Below, piece after piece: positions 1 to 10,615 of a DNA stretch of 64,000 nucleotides. The notes under the pieces were generated by a model, which did no database searches, had not been told where the DNA came from, and worked only from the letters and a program-made list of their open reading frames with translations. Numbering within the stretch: the first letter of the stretch is position 1; each line of letters begins with the position of its first letter. The DNA comes from Lamellibrachia satsuma (lineage: Eukaryota; Annelida; Polychaeta; Sabellida; Siboglinidae): positions 3,615,001 to 3,679,000 of the forward strand of contig BSQZ01000050.1 in NCBI GenBank assembly GCA_033239005.1. Direction: 5' to 3'. The position numbers were made by a program, and so were the translations under genes.

Positions 1-434
1 ATTCGTCTCTTCATTCGCATCATATCTGACCTGGTGAAGAGACACATTCTGTGTATACAGGCGCTGAATAGATACAAGAGCAGCGAACTGAGAAGAACCA
101 TCATCGCCAACGCCGACGCCGATCTTCTTTGTGCACTGGCCGAGTGTGCCTACAACATATTCCAAAAGAACATTCCGTTGACCGAAGGCATCGGTTGAGA
201 AAGTACCAAAAAAATTACGAGAGTTGTCTCAAAGACGAGCGCCCGCTGCCAGGAGGAGACGCATCTTACTACACCAGCAGGTCGGTGAAGATCAGAGCGA
301 GGCTGCCTATCGGCCTTCCTAGCGCCGTTGGTAAGTTCGGTCTTTGTTCCCTTGCTCAGAGAGGTGCTGCTGGACACCCTTTGTTCAGCACCACCACCAC
401 CACCACCACCACCACCACCACCACCACCACCACA
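1..434 (+). pseudogene. Polinton small helical/hydrophobic protein, 5'-truncated by window edge
   Basis: The first 198 bases read openly in frame 1 as a helical, charged then hydrophobic peptide (motifs LVKRHILCIQAL, ADLLCALAECAYNIF, KNIPLTEG) that ends at TGA 196-198. The reading then moves frame toward a short hydrophobic tail (VFVPLLREVLLDTL) just before a CCA tract. A short protein with a Leu/Cys-rich helix followed by a small hydrophobic tail is common beside the capsid genes of Polinton/Maverick elements. Its exact role is not known to me. The start lies left of the window. Premature stops and frame changes show decay. The assignment rests on family resemblance plus the neighbouring integrase, capsid and protease genes. 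Confidence 0.55.
389..434 (+). repeat. (CCA)n trinucleotide tract
   Basis: About 15 CCA units, read as poly-Pro or poly-Thr depending on frame. The tract sits at the join between the first two Polinton reading frames. Confidence 0.95.
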
Positions 435-452
435 ACCGACGGATACCCTAGG

Positions 453-626
453 TATGAAGGTGCAAGCTCTCGATGAAGAGATGATGTCCATCCTCGATAG
501 AAAGGACCTCGATGACAGGACCAAGGTAACATTGTATAATCAGGTGTTGCAGTGGTACAACGTCTTGTCCGAAACATAGTCAATTAACCGGTACGCGTGG
601 TCGCGGTGAACGAGTCGATGCCAGCA

Positions 627-675
<49 letters not shown>

Positions 676-962
676 AGGAGCAGTAGGAGCTCCTAGAGAG
701 AGACAGCGTAGTGACCGACGTCGTGGACACCGTTCCCAAGACCATGCAGGCCTAAGCCAGACGTTTGATTGAGCGCCTCAAAAGAGATATCGCGTGGACC
801 GCTCGTGGCGAACTGATCCACGAGGGTGTGCCGGTTGCTGGAAGTAACGATCTGTTGCGGAAGAGAAAGACCGATCCGACGGGATTGCAGCCATTTGCAC
901 AACAGCTCCGAGCCATCAACCTGCCTATGGAGTTGGTCGGTAACGTTGTCACTAGATCCTAA
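453..962 (+). pseudogene. Polinton conserved small protein (second ORF), decayed
   Basis: Two blocks of one likely protein can be seen. The N-terminal block starts at ATG 453 (motif DEEMMSILDRKDLDDRTK, then YNQVLQWY). The second block, 765-960, carries GELIHEGVPVAGSNDLL, then LRKRK and a C-terminal helix ending near LVGN. Acidic-helix proteins with a short GEL-motif half of this kind lie next to the integrase in many Polintons. A GGC tract and stop codons separate the two blocks, so no intact protein remains. The function is not known to me. Confidence 0.5.
625..676 (+). repeat. (GGC)n trinucleotide tract
   Basis: Nearly pure GGC run of about 16 units inside the decayed second Polinton ORF. 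It separates two conserved blocks. Confidence 0.95.
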
Positions 963-968
963 ATACCT

Positions 969-978
969 CAGCAGCAGC

Positions 979-1012
<34 letters not shown>

Positions 1013-1020
1013 GCAGCAGC
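969..1020 (+). repeat. (AGC)n trinucleotide tract
   Basis: About 17 AGC/CAG units with one AGT interruption, placed directly after the second Polinton ORF. Confidence 0.95.
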
Positions 1021-1627
1021 TACCACTCCTCGTGCTACTGGTAGAGCACGAAAACAACTCAGTTGGACATCCCTCGATCATCGTCTGCGCCAAATGAACC
1101 ATTCGATGCTCACCCCACCCCCAGAACAACGCAAGGCTTTCGCGTCATTGCCTAGTTGGGATGCCTATTAAAGGAGAAGCGGTACGTGTCCATAGCACAG
1201 TATGCGCTGCGATGAGCTACGATCCACAAGACACGTACCGTTCCGTCGTCGTTGAGTTACTTTGCAGTGGACTTTACATGCTCGGTCACGCTATAGCTGA
1301 ACAATTGATTCAACAGACTCTATTCGAAGTATAGTTTTGCTAGTCTGTCGATCCATCATCGTCATCGTTGTGGTCGTGGCAGTGTGTGTGTCCTACTGTA
1401 CGTCAACCGTTCCGTCATCGTTGCGTTAGTTTACGGTCAGCGATGGTATCGCAACTATATGATATAACAGGATTTACTCGAAGTATGGTCACACTAGATT
1501 GTCGGTCCATCATCATCGTTGTGGGCGTGGCAGTGTGTGTCCTACAGTACGTCAGCGTACTCGTCACTCGTCAAGAACCGTGCTGCTGAGTCAGTGTCAC
1601 CACCGCCAACGCGTCGGACGTCTTTTA
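1021..1627. other. Polinton intergenic stretch with a ~154-bp imperfect duplication
   Basis: No recognisable protein. Segments 1319-1408 and 1473-1557 are clear imperfect copies of each other; both hold a TCGAAGTAT stretch, a CGGTCCATCATC-type stretch and GTGGCAGTGTGTGT. The interval between the integrase start and the small ORFs has therefore grown by local duplication. Confidence 0.7.
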
Positions 1628-2670
1628 ATGACACCGAAGAATAAACAATTCAAAAGGGTCTACTTCGACCTGGAAAGGGTGGGAAGTTACAGAGGAGTCA
1701 ACGCCTTGCGACGCGTCACGCGCGTGCCGAGGAAAGTTGTCGAAGAATGGTTGTCGGAACAGGACGGTATACCCTACAAAAGCCGGCGAGAATTCGTTTC
1801 AACAGACGACGCGTCGATGTGGGAGGTCGACTTCGGCAGTGGCAGGCCGATCTCGTCGACTTGTGGAATTTGAAAAATTATAAAGACGGCACGAAATTTC
1901 TCCTCACGGTGATCGATGTCTACTCGAAAATGGTCTGGAGTATTCCGCTGAAAAAAAAGTCCGCGACGTCGTTAGTGACAGCGCTGAAGAGTAAGTTCAC
2001 CAAAGGCTTGCCAAGAACGTTGCAGATAGATAAAGGACTCGAATTTCTTAATCGTTTCGTTCAGGCTTTGTTAAAAACTACGGCATTCATCACTTCTCCA
2101 CTCACAACGAGGAGACGAAGGCGAGCATCTCCGAAAGATTCAATCGAACATTGAAGACGCGCATGTGGCGATACTCGACAAAACACCAGACGTGGCGATA
2201 CGTCGTCGTAATTCAGGACTTTGTGCGGTCGTACAACGACACCCCCCACCGCAGCATCGGCATGGCTCCGTCACAGGTGAATGCGAAGAATCAAGAAGAG
2301 GCATAGCAGTGCCTGGACGGTACGACGGTAAGTGCGTACCTATCTTCCGTGTGACGAATCGGGTCCGCATCTGCAAGGTTAAGAGATTGTTCAAAAAAGG
2401 TTACATGGCCAATTGGAATGGAGAGATCTTTACGATACACGAGGTTCATCCGTCCGATCCGCCCGTGTACCGATTGATCGATGATCTCAGTGAAGTGGTG
2501 GATGGAACCTTCTATGAACCGGAGCTGCAGAAGGTGTCGGTATCCGCCGATAAAAAGTACCGTGTGGAATCGGTACTGCAGCGGCGCAAGGTGGGCAGAC
2601 GAACGTAGGCTTTGGTGAAATGGTTACCCTTCGAAATTCAACAGCTGGATCGGTGCCAAGGCTCTCGTCC
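1628..2670 (+). pseudogene. Polinton integrase (retroviral-type DDE), frameshifted
   Basis: Integrase that would insert the element into chromosomes. ATG 1628 opens an N-terminal helical region (SYRGVNALRRVTR, then KVVEEWLSEQD). The reading shifts frame near 1760 into the catalytic core: WQADLVDLWNLKNY holds the first Asp, VIDVYSKMVW is the typical strand, and LQIDKGLEF holds the second Asp. A further shift near 2095 leads to ISERFNRTLK with the catalytic Glu, then SYNDTPHRSIG. The SH3/chromo-like C-terminal block follows at 2340-2608 (NRVRICKVKRLF, then VYRLIDD). All three acidic positions can be seen but lie in different frames, so the gene is dead. Core layout and tail are typical of Polinton integrases rather than LTR-element ones. 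Confidence 0.85.
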
Positions 2671-2681
2671 ACTATAAAGAC

Positions 2682-3011
2682 TTGCCACGCGTCTGTCGTC
2701 GCTTCATTAGAGCGATGACAGACGAGTCGACAACAGAGCCCTTCACCATCACTACCGCCATAGAAGAAGAGCAAGAGAACGTAGCAGAGTACAATACTGA
2801 CGCGCTAAATGACAAAGACAGCACTCCTTGGCATCTCTTCGGCACCGTGTGTCCCAAAGAGGATGCCAGGTCATCGTCTTGGACAAGGTCATCTTGATTA
2901 GCATTTACAACCTGACGACCCGTCACTACAACTCTAATCTGTGGACGGCCCTGTTGAGTAGTTCTTTGGGTTATCTGCTGCCCAATCCCACTTTGAGACC
3001 CCAAGGCGACT
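2682..3011 (+). other. Unrecognised short reading frame between integrase and capsid genes
   Basis: An open stretch (2682-2897, 71 codons) begins with an acidic peptide (TTAIEEEQENVAEYN). I do not recognise it. It may be the remnant of another Polinton gene or chance. No domain or motif supports a function. Confidence 0.25.
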
Positions 3012-3482
3012 GACTTCTACCTGACGTTGCCTAGCAAAGCTTACATGAAGGTGCACCCCGATAACACTTTGGCCCATTACATCACGGACTTGCCTCAACG
3101 TATATCGCTGTCTGACGAGTGAGGGTGCAGGCTGACAGAGATACAATACCCGCATACTTCGTACAACGTTACAGAGGAAGATACCCGGTTCTTCCTCAGT
3201 GAGACACTTCCTGTGAGTTTTCTTCCGAGTGCGAAATTAGCCACTGGGTACTACAAAGGTCCTGTAGCATTGATGAACCATGTCAACAAGGGGCTGAAAT
3301 GCGTGGAGACGGATAAGGTACGAGCTAATTTGAGCTACTGCCCCATCACTAAAAAAATTACTTTGTACATGTCATCCGACACCATGTTCACCATACCTTA
3401 CCACAATGCGATTTGACCCATGTTAGGATTCCGTAAGTCGGTGGTCACCAGTCCGCCAGCAGCAGTGACGCTTCATTTTTGA
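3012..3482 (+). pseudogene. Polinton minor capsid (penton-like) protein candidate, one internal stop
   Basis: Reading frame running 3012-3416 with an in-frame TGA at 3120-3122, then a TGA at 3414-3416 and further open codons to 3482. It begins with TDFYLTLPSKAY and PDNTLAHYITDLPQRI, followed by LTEIQYPHTSYN. This is the N-terminal signature of a conserved Polinton structural protein lying just before the small basic capsid gene and the major capsid gene. I read it as the single jelly-roll penton-like protein by position and resemblance; the fold is not proven here. Only about 150 codons remain, well short of the full protein, so the C-terminal part is missing. Confidence 0.5.
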
Positions 3483-3508
3483 CGGCGCAGGACCGAACTG
3501 TTCTGAAG

Positions 3509-3922
3509 ATGAATTACAACGACTAGTACGCGCGTCAGGCGGGTGGTGCACTGCCCTACTTTGCCGGTGCCCGATTCCAGCGAGGTCACGGAATAGGAAG
3601 TCTGTTCGGCGGTCTGCTGCGCAGAGCCATTCCCATTATCAAGTGAGGACCCGTGGCGTTGGGAAATGGGAGCGTTGAAAACCGGCGTGCGCATCGCCGA
3701 CGACATCTTGTCCGGACAGAGCATAAAAAAGCAGCCAAACGACGCGTCACTGGTGCTGGTAGGAACCTGTTCAGTGGTCTTTTGACCCCCGGCGTGCGAC
3801 CTCGTAAAAGTACAAAACGCGCGCCTGCGAAGAAACGAGTCACTTCAGTGGCGAAACAGCGCAAGAGACATAAGCCCAAGAAAAATGAGGCCGACATATT
3901 CGACGATGGCTTTCGTGCATAA
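3509..3922 (+). pseudogene. Polinton small basic minor capsid-like protein, two internal stops
   Basis: A single frame opens at ATG 3509 and ends at TAA 3920-3922, broken only by TAG 3524-3526 and TGA 3644-3646, with no frameshift. The peptide has a Gly-rich amphipathic segment (FQRGHGIGSLFGGLLRRA) followed by a Lys/Arg-rich tail (KKAAKRR, KRHKPKK). A Gly-rich membrane-active-looking segment joined to a basic tail immediately before the major capsid gene is a usual Polinton arrangement and recalls small core/capsid proteins of adenoviruses. Its 3' end overlaps the capsid start (ATG 3906) by 17 bases. Function is inferred from context. Confidence 0.65.
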
Positions 3923-5170
3923 ACAGTCGTGCGAGGGGGTCATTAGCGAGCTGGATCTCATTACCGTACCCCCGACTCAGAATAGTATCGTCGACAGCCA
4001 TACAGTGGAACATGAGCCCATGGCCTCTCTCAACTCGGGTAGACTGATACAATTATTGATACCCGGAGCGGGAGACGATCACCTGGATCTCGCCAACACG
4101 ATGCTACACGTACACGCGAAGGGGGCCCGAGCCGATGGGGCCGACCTCGACTTGGCCGATCCCGTGGGCCCGTTGATTAACTGACTGCATTCGGTGTTCA
4201 GTCAAGTCGACGTCTATTTGAACGGTACTTCCACCAACACGCATGCGTATCGTGCCTACATAGAGACGCTGCTGAGTTACGGCACCAATGTCAAGGTCAG
4301 GCAACTGACGAGTCAGTTGTGGCACAAAGACATGGCCACTCACATAGATGCCGTCGAGATCGATGACGTAGCCGCGGCTAATGAAGGTTTGGTGGCTCGT
4401 CGAGATGATGGGTCGTCTCCACGTGGATCTATTTCTGCAGGATAAATTCTTGATAAACGGCGTTGATGTCAAGATACAACCGGTATGCAGCAAGTCCGCA
4501 TTCGCGCTTGTTGCTGGCGGGGCCAACCGCGATTACAGGATCAACATCATCAATGCCACCTTGTTTGCATAGAAGACCACCCTGAATCAGACCGCGCAGA
4601 TGCCGCACATCCAGGCCCTCGAGAAGAGCACGGTCAAGTATCCGATGCGGTTCGTCGACTGCAAGGTCTACTCAATCCCCGCGGGCGACCGTTCGCACAC
4701 GCACGAGAACCTGTTCCTCGATACCCTCGAAACGTCTGGTGATGTGCTGCATCGATAACGATGCGTACAACGGTTCGTATGCCAAGAATTCGTTTCACGC
4801 CAAGAAGAATGACATCGCTGTGTATGTAGACGGGCGACAGATACCCTCCAAACCATTCCACCCGAATTTCGATGACAGCCTCTTCGTCAGGAGCTACTTC
4901 ACCCTGTTCTCCTCGACCGATAAGGTGTGGTAGGACGAGGTGAACGGACTGTCTCGCGGTGACTTCCGGCACGGCTACACCTTCTTCGGTTTTGACCTGA
5001 CCTCCGACGAGTGCGATGGCGCCTGCTTCCATTTTGTACAAAAGGGCAAAATGCGCATCGAGATGCATTTCCGTGACGCGCTGCCGACCACTGTGAACGT
5101 CATCGCCTACGCCGATTTCGAGTCAATGCTGGAAATACACAAGAGCCCCAACATCATCTACGACTACTGA
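3906..5170 (+). pseudogene. Polinton major capsid protein (double jelly-roll), stops and two frameshifts
   Basis: Opens at ATG 3906 with the typical FVHKQSCEGVISELDL and VPPTQNSI signature. It continues through LFSQVD-like sequence (SVFSQVDVYLNGT), YRAYIETLLSYG, LQDKFLINGVDVKI and the C-terminal NDAYNGSYAKNSFHAK and DGRQIPSKPFHPNF blocks, ending in YDY and TGA at 5168-5170. About 420 codons are covered, close to the usual length. Breaks: TGA 4182-4184, a frame change near 4400, TAG 4570-4572, a second frame change near 4730, and TAG 4931-4933. In the family this protein forms the hexagonal capsomers. Here it can no longer be made whole. It is the best conserved Polinton marker in the window. 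Confidence 0.9.
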
Positions 5171-5171
5171 G

Positions 5172-5645
5172 ATGGACACTTTGCAGATCGCCAGACTGCT
5201 AGCGATGGACCCGCGCACCAGGTCGATCTTTCGCGGCGTCGTGCCCAAATACGGACTGCCTACGACGGTAGACGCTTTGCCGGTCGCCTTCGTGTGCAAC
5301 ACTGACGATGGCGACGAATCGGGTGAACACTGGATAGCGCTGTACCTGGATGCCATTGGATGCGGTGATTACTTCTGCTCATACGGTCTGCCGCCACGAC
5401 ACGCTCCGTTCCGCACCTTCATGAACGAACATTGTTCCGAGTGGACTCATAATAGCAAGATACTTCAGGGTCCTCTGTCTAACGTTTGTGGACAATATTG
5501 TGTAGGTTATATATGGCTTCGTTGTAAGCGTTTTCAGATGAGAACTGTTGTGAACATATTCGGCACTGTTTTAGTCGTTAGCGATTGCCGCGTATTTGAT
5601 TGGCTTAAAGAGCTGAGACAGGGTAAACTGTACTATCGCACATAG
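5172..5645 (+). CDS. Polinton adenain-like cysteine protease (C5 type), intact ORF with altered acid residue
   Basis: A 157-codon uninterrupted frame begins one base after the capsid stop codon. His53 lies in GEHWIALYLD. Gln99 in KILQGPL and Cys106 in VCGQYCVGYIW are seven residues apart, the same spacing as the oxyanion Gln and nucleophile Cys of the adenovirus maturation protease. The acidic member of the triad is expected in the FxxxG-like strand after His; here that strand reads YFCSYG, with Cys69 where an Asp or Glu is usual. In the family the enzyme processes capsid and core proteins during virion maturation. The ORF is open but probably catalytically weakened. It is the only unbroken gene of the element. 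Confidence 0.85.
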   Translation: MDTLQIARLLAMDPRTRSIFRGVVPKYGLPTTVDALPVAFVCNTDDGDESGEHWIALYLDAIGCGDYFCSYGLPPRHAPFRTFMNEHCSEWTHNSKILQGPLSNVCGQYCVGYIWLRCKRFQMRTVVNIFGTVLVVSDCRVFDWLKELRQGKLYYRT

Positions 5646-5768
5646 CTCATCGATCGAGCTACTGGAGTGGTGGTAAACACCCGCAAGTCACGCCGTCATC
5701 GTACTCATCATATTTTTATACGTAGTGGTATTACACGATACCATTGTTGTATCATGCTTGTGTTGTTT

Positions 5769-5774
5769 AATAAA
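5769..5774 (+). terminator. AATAAA polyadenylation signal after the Polinton protease
   Basis: AATAAA about 125 bases downstream of the protease stop, in AT-rich sequence. Plausible 3'-end signal for the capsid/protease transcript. Confidence 0.5.
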
Positions 5775-5861
5775 ATATGTGTGCACTTGTACAATACCGT
5801 GTTTTGTTCGTTTCTCGTTTCCTCGTCAAGCCCTTTAATCCCTGTTAATGACTAACGTTCA

Positions 5862-6045
5862 AAGCCGCCGCTGCCGCCCCCGCTGCCGCCGCCGCTGCCG
5901 CCCCCGCTGTTGCCGCCGCCTCCGCCGCCTCCGCCGCCTCCGCCGCCTCCGCCGCCTCCGCCGCCTCCGCCGCCTCCGCCTCCGCCTCCGCTTCCGCCTC
6001 CGACTCCGCCTCCGCCTCCGCCTCCGCCTCCACCGCCGCCGCTGC
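5862..6045 (+). repeat. CCGCCT/GCCGCC-rich low-complexity tract
   Basis: About 180 bases of CCGCTG, CCGCCT and CCTCCG units. Open frames on both strands here are simple Arg, Ala/Glu or Ser runs and not genes. It may mark the right edge of the Polinton; no terminal repeat could be identified. Confidence 0.9.
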
Positions 6046-6911
6046 TCCCTTATGTTGGATGACCTCTGACCTATCTTAGACGACACCTCGACCACTCCTT
6101 GACCCACCCGTCCTTTCGTCGTTAGGGAGCGCTTATGATACCCATGTAGTCCTACAACCGACAGGGGCGCTGATGTCCAGTGAGCGATAATATACCTCTT
6201 TCCCTATCCTCTCACACAGGACATATCATCCGGGTTTTCCTCCAAATTTATTTTTAATTACCATCGAAACATAGGGCTATCCTTATTCAATCTTCTGCCC
6301 CTGTCTACTACTCATGTGGTTACCTCTAAAGTCAATACTACGTGTCTGGATATTTCTCTTTCGCGCAATATGTATGACTACCCCACACAAGTTTTGTACT
6401 ATGTCCCCTCACTGTTAATCCCGGCACTGCCAAGTACGACCGACAGTCCAACACTCAAAAATGCTACTCGCCCGAGCCGAGTGTGACAGCAAGTTTTGCA
6501 CGAATTACACATTGTACTTTCGTCGCAAAATTCACGCGATTTCACATTTATGTTAATGTTATATTATACACCAGAAGCACAATAACTTATTCCGGGTAGC
6601 ATATATTCTAGACGAACGTCAGCCGGCCGGCAACCAGTCGATTGTTTGACCGGTTCAGGGTAGAAAACGAGTGAGGCGGCGCTTCAAATTGCACTCCATT
6701 CAGAGCGAGCGACCGTGCGCCAATGCCTGCAAGAAAGCACTCTTCACCCTCGAGCACTCCTGCGGACATCTATCGAAAGCGGGTGACGTTAACAATCACA
6801 CTCCCCATCCGGTGTCGTTGTCTTAGGGGGGCGTAGGGCCAGGCCCCCTCCCATTTGTCTTATTTTTTCCGTTGCGCCGGTGTTTGGCAGCCAATGGTGG
6901 ATAGGTCATCG

Positions 6912-6966
6912 TAAGTTGTGGCAGCAAACTCCCACCAGGGGCGTCACTAACCACTGCCACAACTTA
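6912..6966. repeat. Short fold-back (13-bp arms)
   Basis: TAAGTTGTGGCAG at 6912-6924 is matched by its reverse complement at 6954-6966. The sequence AAGTTGTGGCAGTGG occurs once more near 7203, suggesting a small dispersed element. Confidence 0.6.
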
Positions 6967-7228
6967 CATTTGATGTGCAGATTCTGCACATACGTATATC
7001 ATTTGTTAAACTCCTATTTTCTGTCAAGAAACCTCTCAATTTTCAATTCCGTACAATTGTGGATAGCGTTTGCGTTTCAAATGTGCCTAGAAACACAATA
7101 ACATTCGTTTTTGGTAGAAACTATGCGTTTACATACACGTAAACAACAATCGCGTTGCCCAATCAACCGCACTCCGCAACGGTCCATTTTGAATTGATAA
7201 TCAAGTTGTGGCAGTGGTGGATTGCGTT

Positions 7229-7555
7229 GGGCACGGACCACAGTCACTTTTCCCATAGACGACCATTATAACGTTCTTGCGCCTACATAGAAAATTTATC
7301 CTACAATTTTTTTTTTAATTCACAGAAAATGACAGACCCACTAAGACACCTGGTGTGTGAAATTCGTGAAAATTACATACCTCCTTTTCGCACAAATTGC
7401 TTCAACGCATGACGCCCCTGCCCCTACAAAACATCACTTCCACTCACTCATCCACACAATTTCTGCTCTCACAAATAAACCCTATCTGCACAATTAATTT
7501 TTTCCTTGGGACTCTTTATGTAATGGCGGATGGATTCTGACTGTGGTCCGTGCCC
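7229..7555. mobile_element. MITE-like element with perfect 18-bp inverted ends
   Basis: GGGCACGGACCACAGTCA at 7229-7246 has its exact reverse complement at 7538-7555. The 327-bp interval has no coding capacity, as expected for a non-autonomous DNA transposon. No target duplication was clear. Confidence 0.5.
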
Positions 7556-8739
7556 CATTGTGAAAATGGTGAAATGGTTCGTGGCGCCATTGGTGGGGAG
7601 TGTGGTTAACAATGAAGTACGGCCGCTAGTCGTGCTACCATGCGGCTAAGTTATACAAACGTTTCCATGTGCTGCTAATTCGGTAACATATCAAGCAAAT
7701 ATATTTCCGAAAGTTAAATTAATTATTCAGCCTATATAGTGTGATACAGTTAGTAATGCAAACACCGTCTATTTGTGTTGTGGCAAACGAATGTCTTCAC
7801 GTATATGGTTTGTCGACGTACTCGCGTGCGGGCGTACGGGCGTGCGTGCTTGGTGCGTCCATATGTCCATGTGTCTCACACACTCTCTATGCTATAAATA
7901 GTCAAATATCAGTCGTAGCGTAATGATAGCGATACTGATTATTACGTTTGGACTATGCACAATCGCACAAACGCATTCATTGCAAACTTACACAAGTCTC
8001 ACCAGACGTCAGTAGTCTGGGTTGCAAAGAAGCACCACGTTTTGCTCAGTGTGTCTGACTCACTTCAGTGCTGCGACAGGAAATTGTTGATCGTCTGCTT
8101 TCAATCTGTCTAGCACTTCGTAAATAGATTGCATATCTAAGAAACATGCATTGCTCCTTTGTGGTGCCAGAGGAGCTTCCGCGTCGACGCCAGTTTCAGA
8201 TTCTTCACGCGTTGCATGCAGCCATCTTTTTGCTCCCACCGACGCCGCTGCCATACCAAGTTTGCCTCCGATATTTCCTGTCGCACCTCTGCAGCGAAAA
8301 ACGACTGATATTACCAATTCAATATAAACAAGAAATAGTGTAGACCACTGTGTAATTTCGTGCGAAATGTTTGTTAAAAGCAATAAGTCACTTGATTATG
8401 TGTCTTGTAAAGGTTAATCAAAATACGATGGCAATTATTTTAAGGAGGATATGGCTAACAAATTCAAAATGGCCGCTAACAGGGAAAACGGACACTCATC
8501 AAGAAACATTTGGCTTTAAGTATAGGTTGTAGTTGCTGATGTGATTTTTTATTATGTACAGTGACATATACGTAATAACAAGGCCGTAACTAGTTATATT
8601 TTATCGGCGAACTACGTTATAGTTTTATTGTTCATTGACGTGGCATAGGTTAACATTTGAACCTCAACAATTAGCATACCCGTCTCCCGCCATATTGCAG
8701 GTTAATTGTGTTGTAATGCTTCAACTGTGACCCAAGCAA

Positions 8740-9990
8740 CCACATGCAGGTCTCTGAGCAGGGGATATTATTATCACAACTACATTTCCCCCTGCACTGC
8801 ATCCACGTTTAGATCCACACGTTATTAATTCATGATTGCTTCAGGGGCTGGTGGATTTAAACCCCGAACAGGGACAAAATGACATGCAACTGCATCGCGA
8901 AGTTCCTACCACACTCAGCTGAAGACGGGAGGCATGGGTAACCTTCGCTAGCATTTCTCCAAATCGTTGCTACGTAATGTGGCCGACGAATATATTGGTT
9001 CTGTCGGCAAATTTAACACACATGTCATACCATGTGTAAAAGCATGGAAGCCAAATATCGCTAATGCGTCTTTTGGTCCTAACATGTCATAAATAGGTTG
9101 CACTGAAAATTTTCTCTTTAATTGGCCCTTCCCAATTAGAAAGGTTGCAGTGACAGGTAGGCTTGGATATATTATAACCATCAGTAGACATGTGTGTCTG
9201 GAGAATCAATAACAACATCTGCATCTCTGTGAATTGTATGGACATGCTGCAAGAGCAGAGTAACTGCCTCTTCATTGCATATTATTAGGTTGCTTGGAAC
9301 TTGCTTTATGTTCAATACATCACCCTTGCTTTATGTTCCATACATCACTCTTGCTGTATGTTCCATACATCACCCTTGCTTTATGTTCCTTACATCACGA
9401 TGAATTTGTTCAACCTGTTGCTAGGACTCCTGCCGCTATCTAGACTCTCAGCAGCTGAATACTATGTACGTTCTGCCTTTGTCTTGAAGGTTGAGATAAA
9501 TATTCTGGATTGACGAGCAATCCGTGACGTGGTAATATGTTGACGTCCCTTTTGTCCTTTCATTTGTTACTTCGGGTGAGGTGTTAAGATACATATCAAA
9601 TACCAAAGTAACGTCGTCGCAATTTATTGCCGTTTTGATGAGTTTTTAAATATCATCGAGCGAAGTCAAAATTTCAACAGAGGCATGCAAGTAATAATGG
9701 TTGCTCTTGCGATTTAGTTTCCACCCTCTATTTCTACATTTGCGATGTGGTATCTAGCTCATAATGATGGAAATCGTAGCTTTGCCATACGCTAACAAGA
9801 GTGTTCCATGCGATGCAAATAGGGATCGTTGAAGTTGGTCAAATTCCTAAGTTCCAATGCACTCCTTCAGATCGAGCCCTGGACGTTTCTTGATATAACG
9901 ATGAACCTATGCAGTAGTCCTCGTTCTTCCTTGATTTTAACCTGTTTGTCCCCTGCTCTTACGATTGTTGCTGCATGTGTACGTTTGAAT
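8740..9990 (-). pseudogene. PIN-like/Cys-rich multicopy family, decayed copy 1
   Basis: On the minus strand, broken frames show, in order: VTLVFDMYLNTSP then TYYHVTD (about 9590), NEEAVTLLLQHVH and DVVIDSPDTHVY (about 9200-9280), ALAIFGFHAFTH (about 9045-9080), and a Cys-rich knot GKCSCDNNIPCSETC (about 8745-8800). An HEEADTR-like motif, a DTDV-like motif, an HAFTGCD-like motif and a terminal CXC-type knot are the landmarks of a large multicopy protein family in cnidarians, molluscs and fish, with a PIN-like acidic core. Here the EEAD motif reads EEAV and GCD is lost. A 25-bp tandem repeat has grown inside it at 9298-9400. Several stops show that it is dead. Confidence 0.6.
9298..9400 (+). 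repeat. 25-bp tandem repeat, about four copies
   Basis: Unit close to TTGCTTTATGTTCCATACATCACCC. It interrupts the decayed PIN-like copy. Confidence 0.85.
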
Positions 9991-10502
9991 GTTCTGGGCT
10001 TCAGATTCTGTAAACATACGTTGTTCATTAGTACCACGATATAACATCCGTTTGATCACCTTCTTATTCGTAACTTCTCTACTACTAGTCAGGTCCGTTA
10101 GTAACACATTTGGATGGTATCGGGACAGGCCGGATAAAAACACTACACTTTTCTCTGGTTCGTAAGGTTATTAGCTTTAACTTTTTGATAGGAAGCAGCG
10201 TATTTTTGGAGGGTTCCATAAATTGTCACACCCCATCGAACCACCTCTGCAGTTTTACCACCTTTCTTCTTATTTCATTAGTACATGTTATATATGCATT
10301 TTTATTTCATATATTATATGAAAACGGTAATTGTAATAATATATTAAATAATATGCCTCATTTGTAGATCTTTAATTTGCCATGTAACACTCTTCTGTAT
10401 TTTAGGTTGTTCTGAAGGTATACCTTTCACAGTAATTGCATGCAATTGCACCACATGCACCTGTAGCGATGATTTTAATAAATTATGTAAAGGAGCAAAG
10501 GA

Positions 10503-10556
10503 CTACAGGTATAACATACTACAGGTATAACATACTACAGGTATAACATACTCATT
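10503..10556 (+). repeat. CTACAGGTATAACATA tandem repeat, three copies
   Basis: Three near-perfect adjacent units in AT-rich sequence. Confidence 0.85.
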
Positions 10557-10595
10557 TACTGTTTTAGCATGTATTGGTATTATGCTTAAAACCCG

Positions 10596-10615
10596 GATTA
10601 TTCACGTGAATAATC
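10596..10615. repeat. Perfect 20-bp palindrome centred on CACGTG
   Basis: GATTATTCACGTGAATAATC equals its own reverse complement and contains an E-box core. A diverged copy (GGATCATTCATGCGTATAAT) lies near 10719. Confidence 0.85.

Larger units (their letters stand above)
6050..8735. other. No gene recognised; MITE-like inverted repeats only
   Basis: Mostly non-coding sequence with two inverted-repeat structures (listed separately). The open frames at 6880-7101 and 8060-8383 have no recognised motif. A stretch at 6820-6860 rich in GGGG and CCCC resembles insert edges seen in dispersed repeats, but no family is named. Confidence 0.6.

Noticed and set aside
5845..6107. Arg-rich and Ala/Glu-rich ORFs on both strands
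   Set aside because: They arise from the CCGCCT-type tract and have no other sequence support.
8060..8383. 107-codon minus ORF
   Set aside because: No motif, no splice context, and typical of chance open frames in this window.
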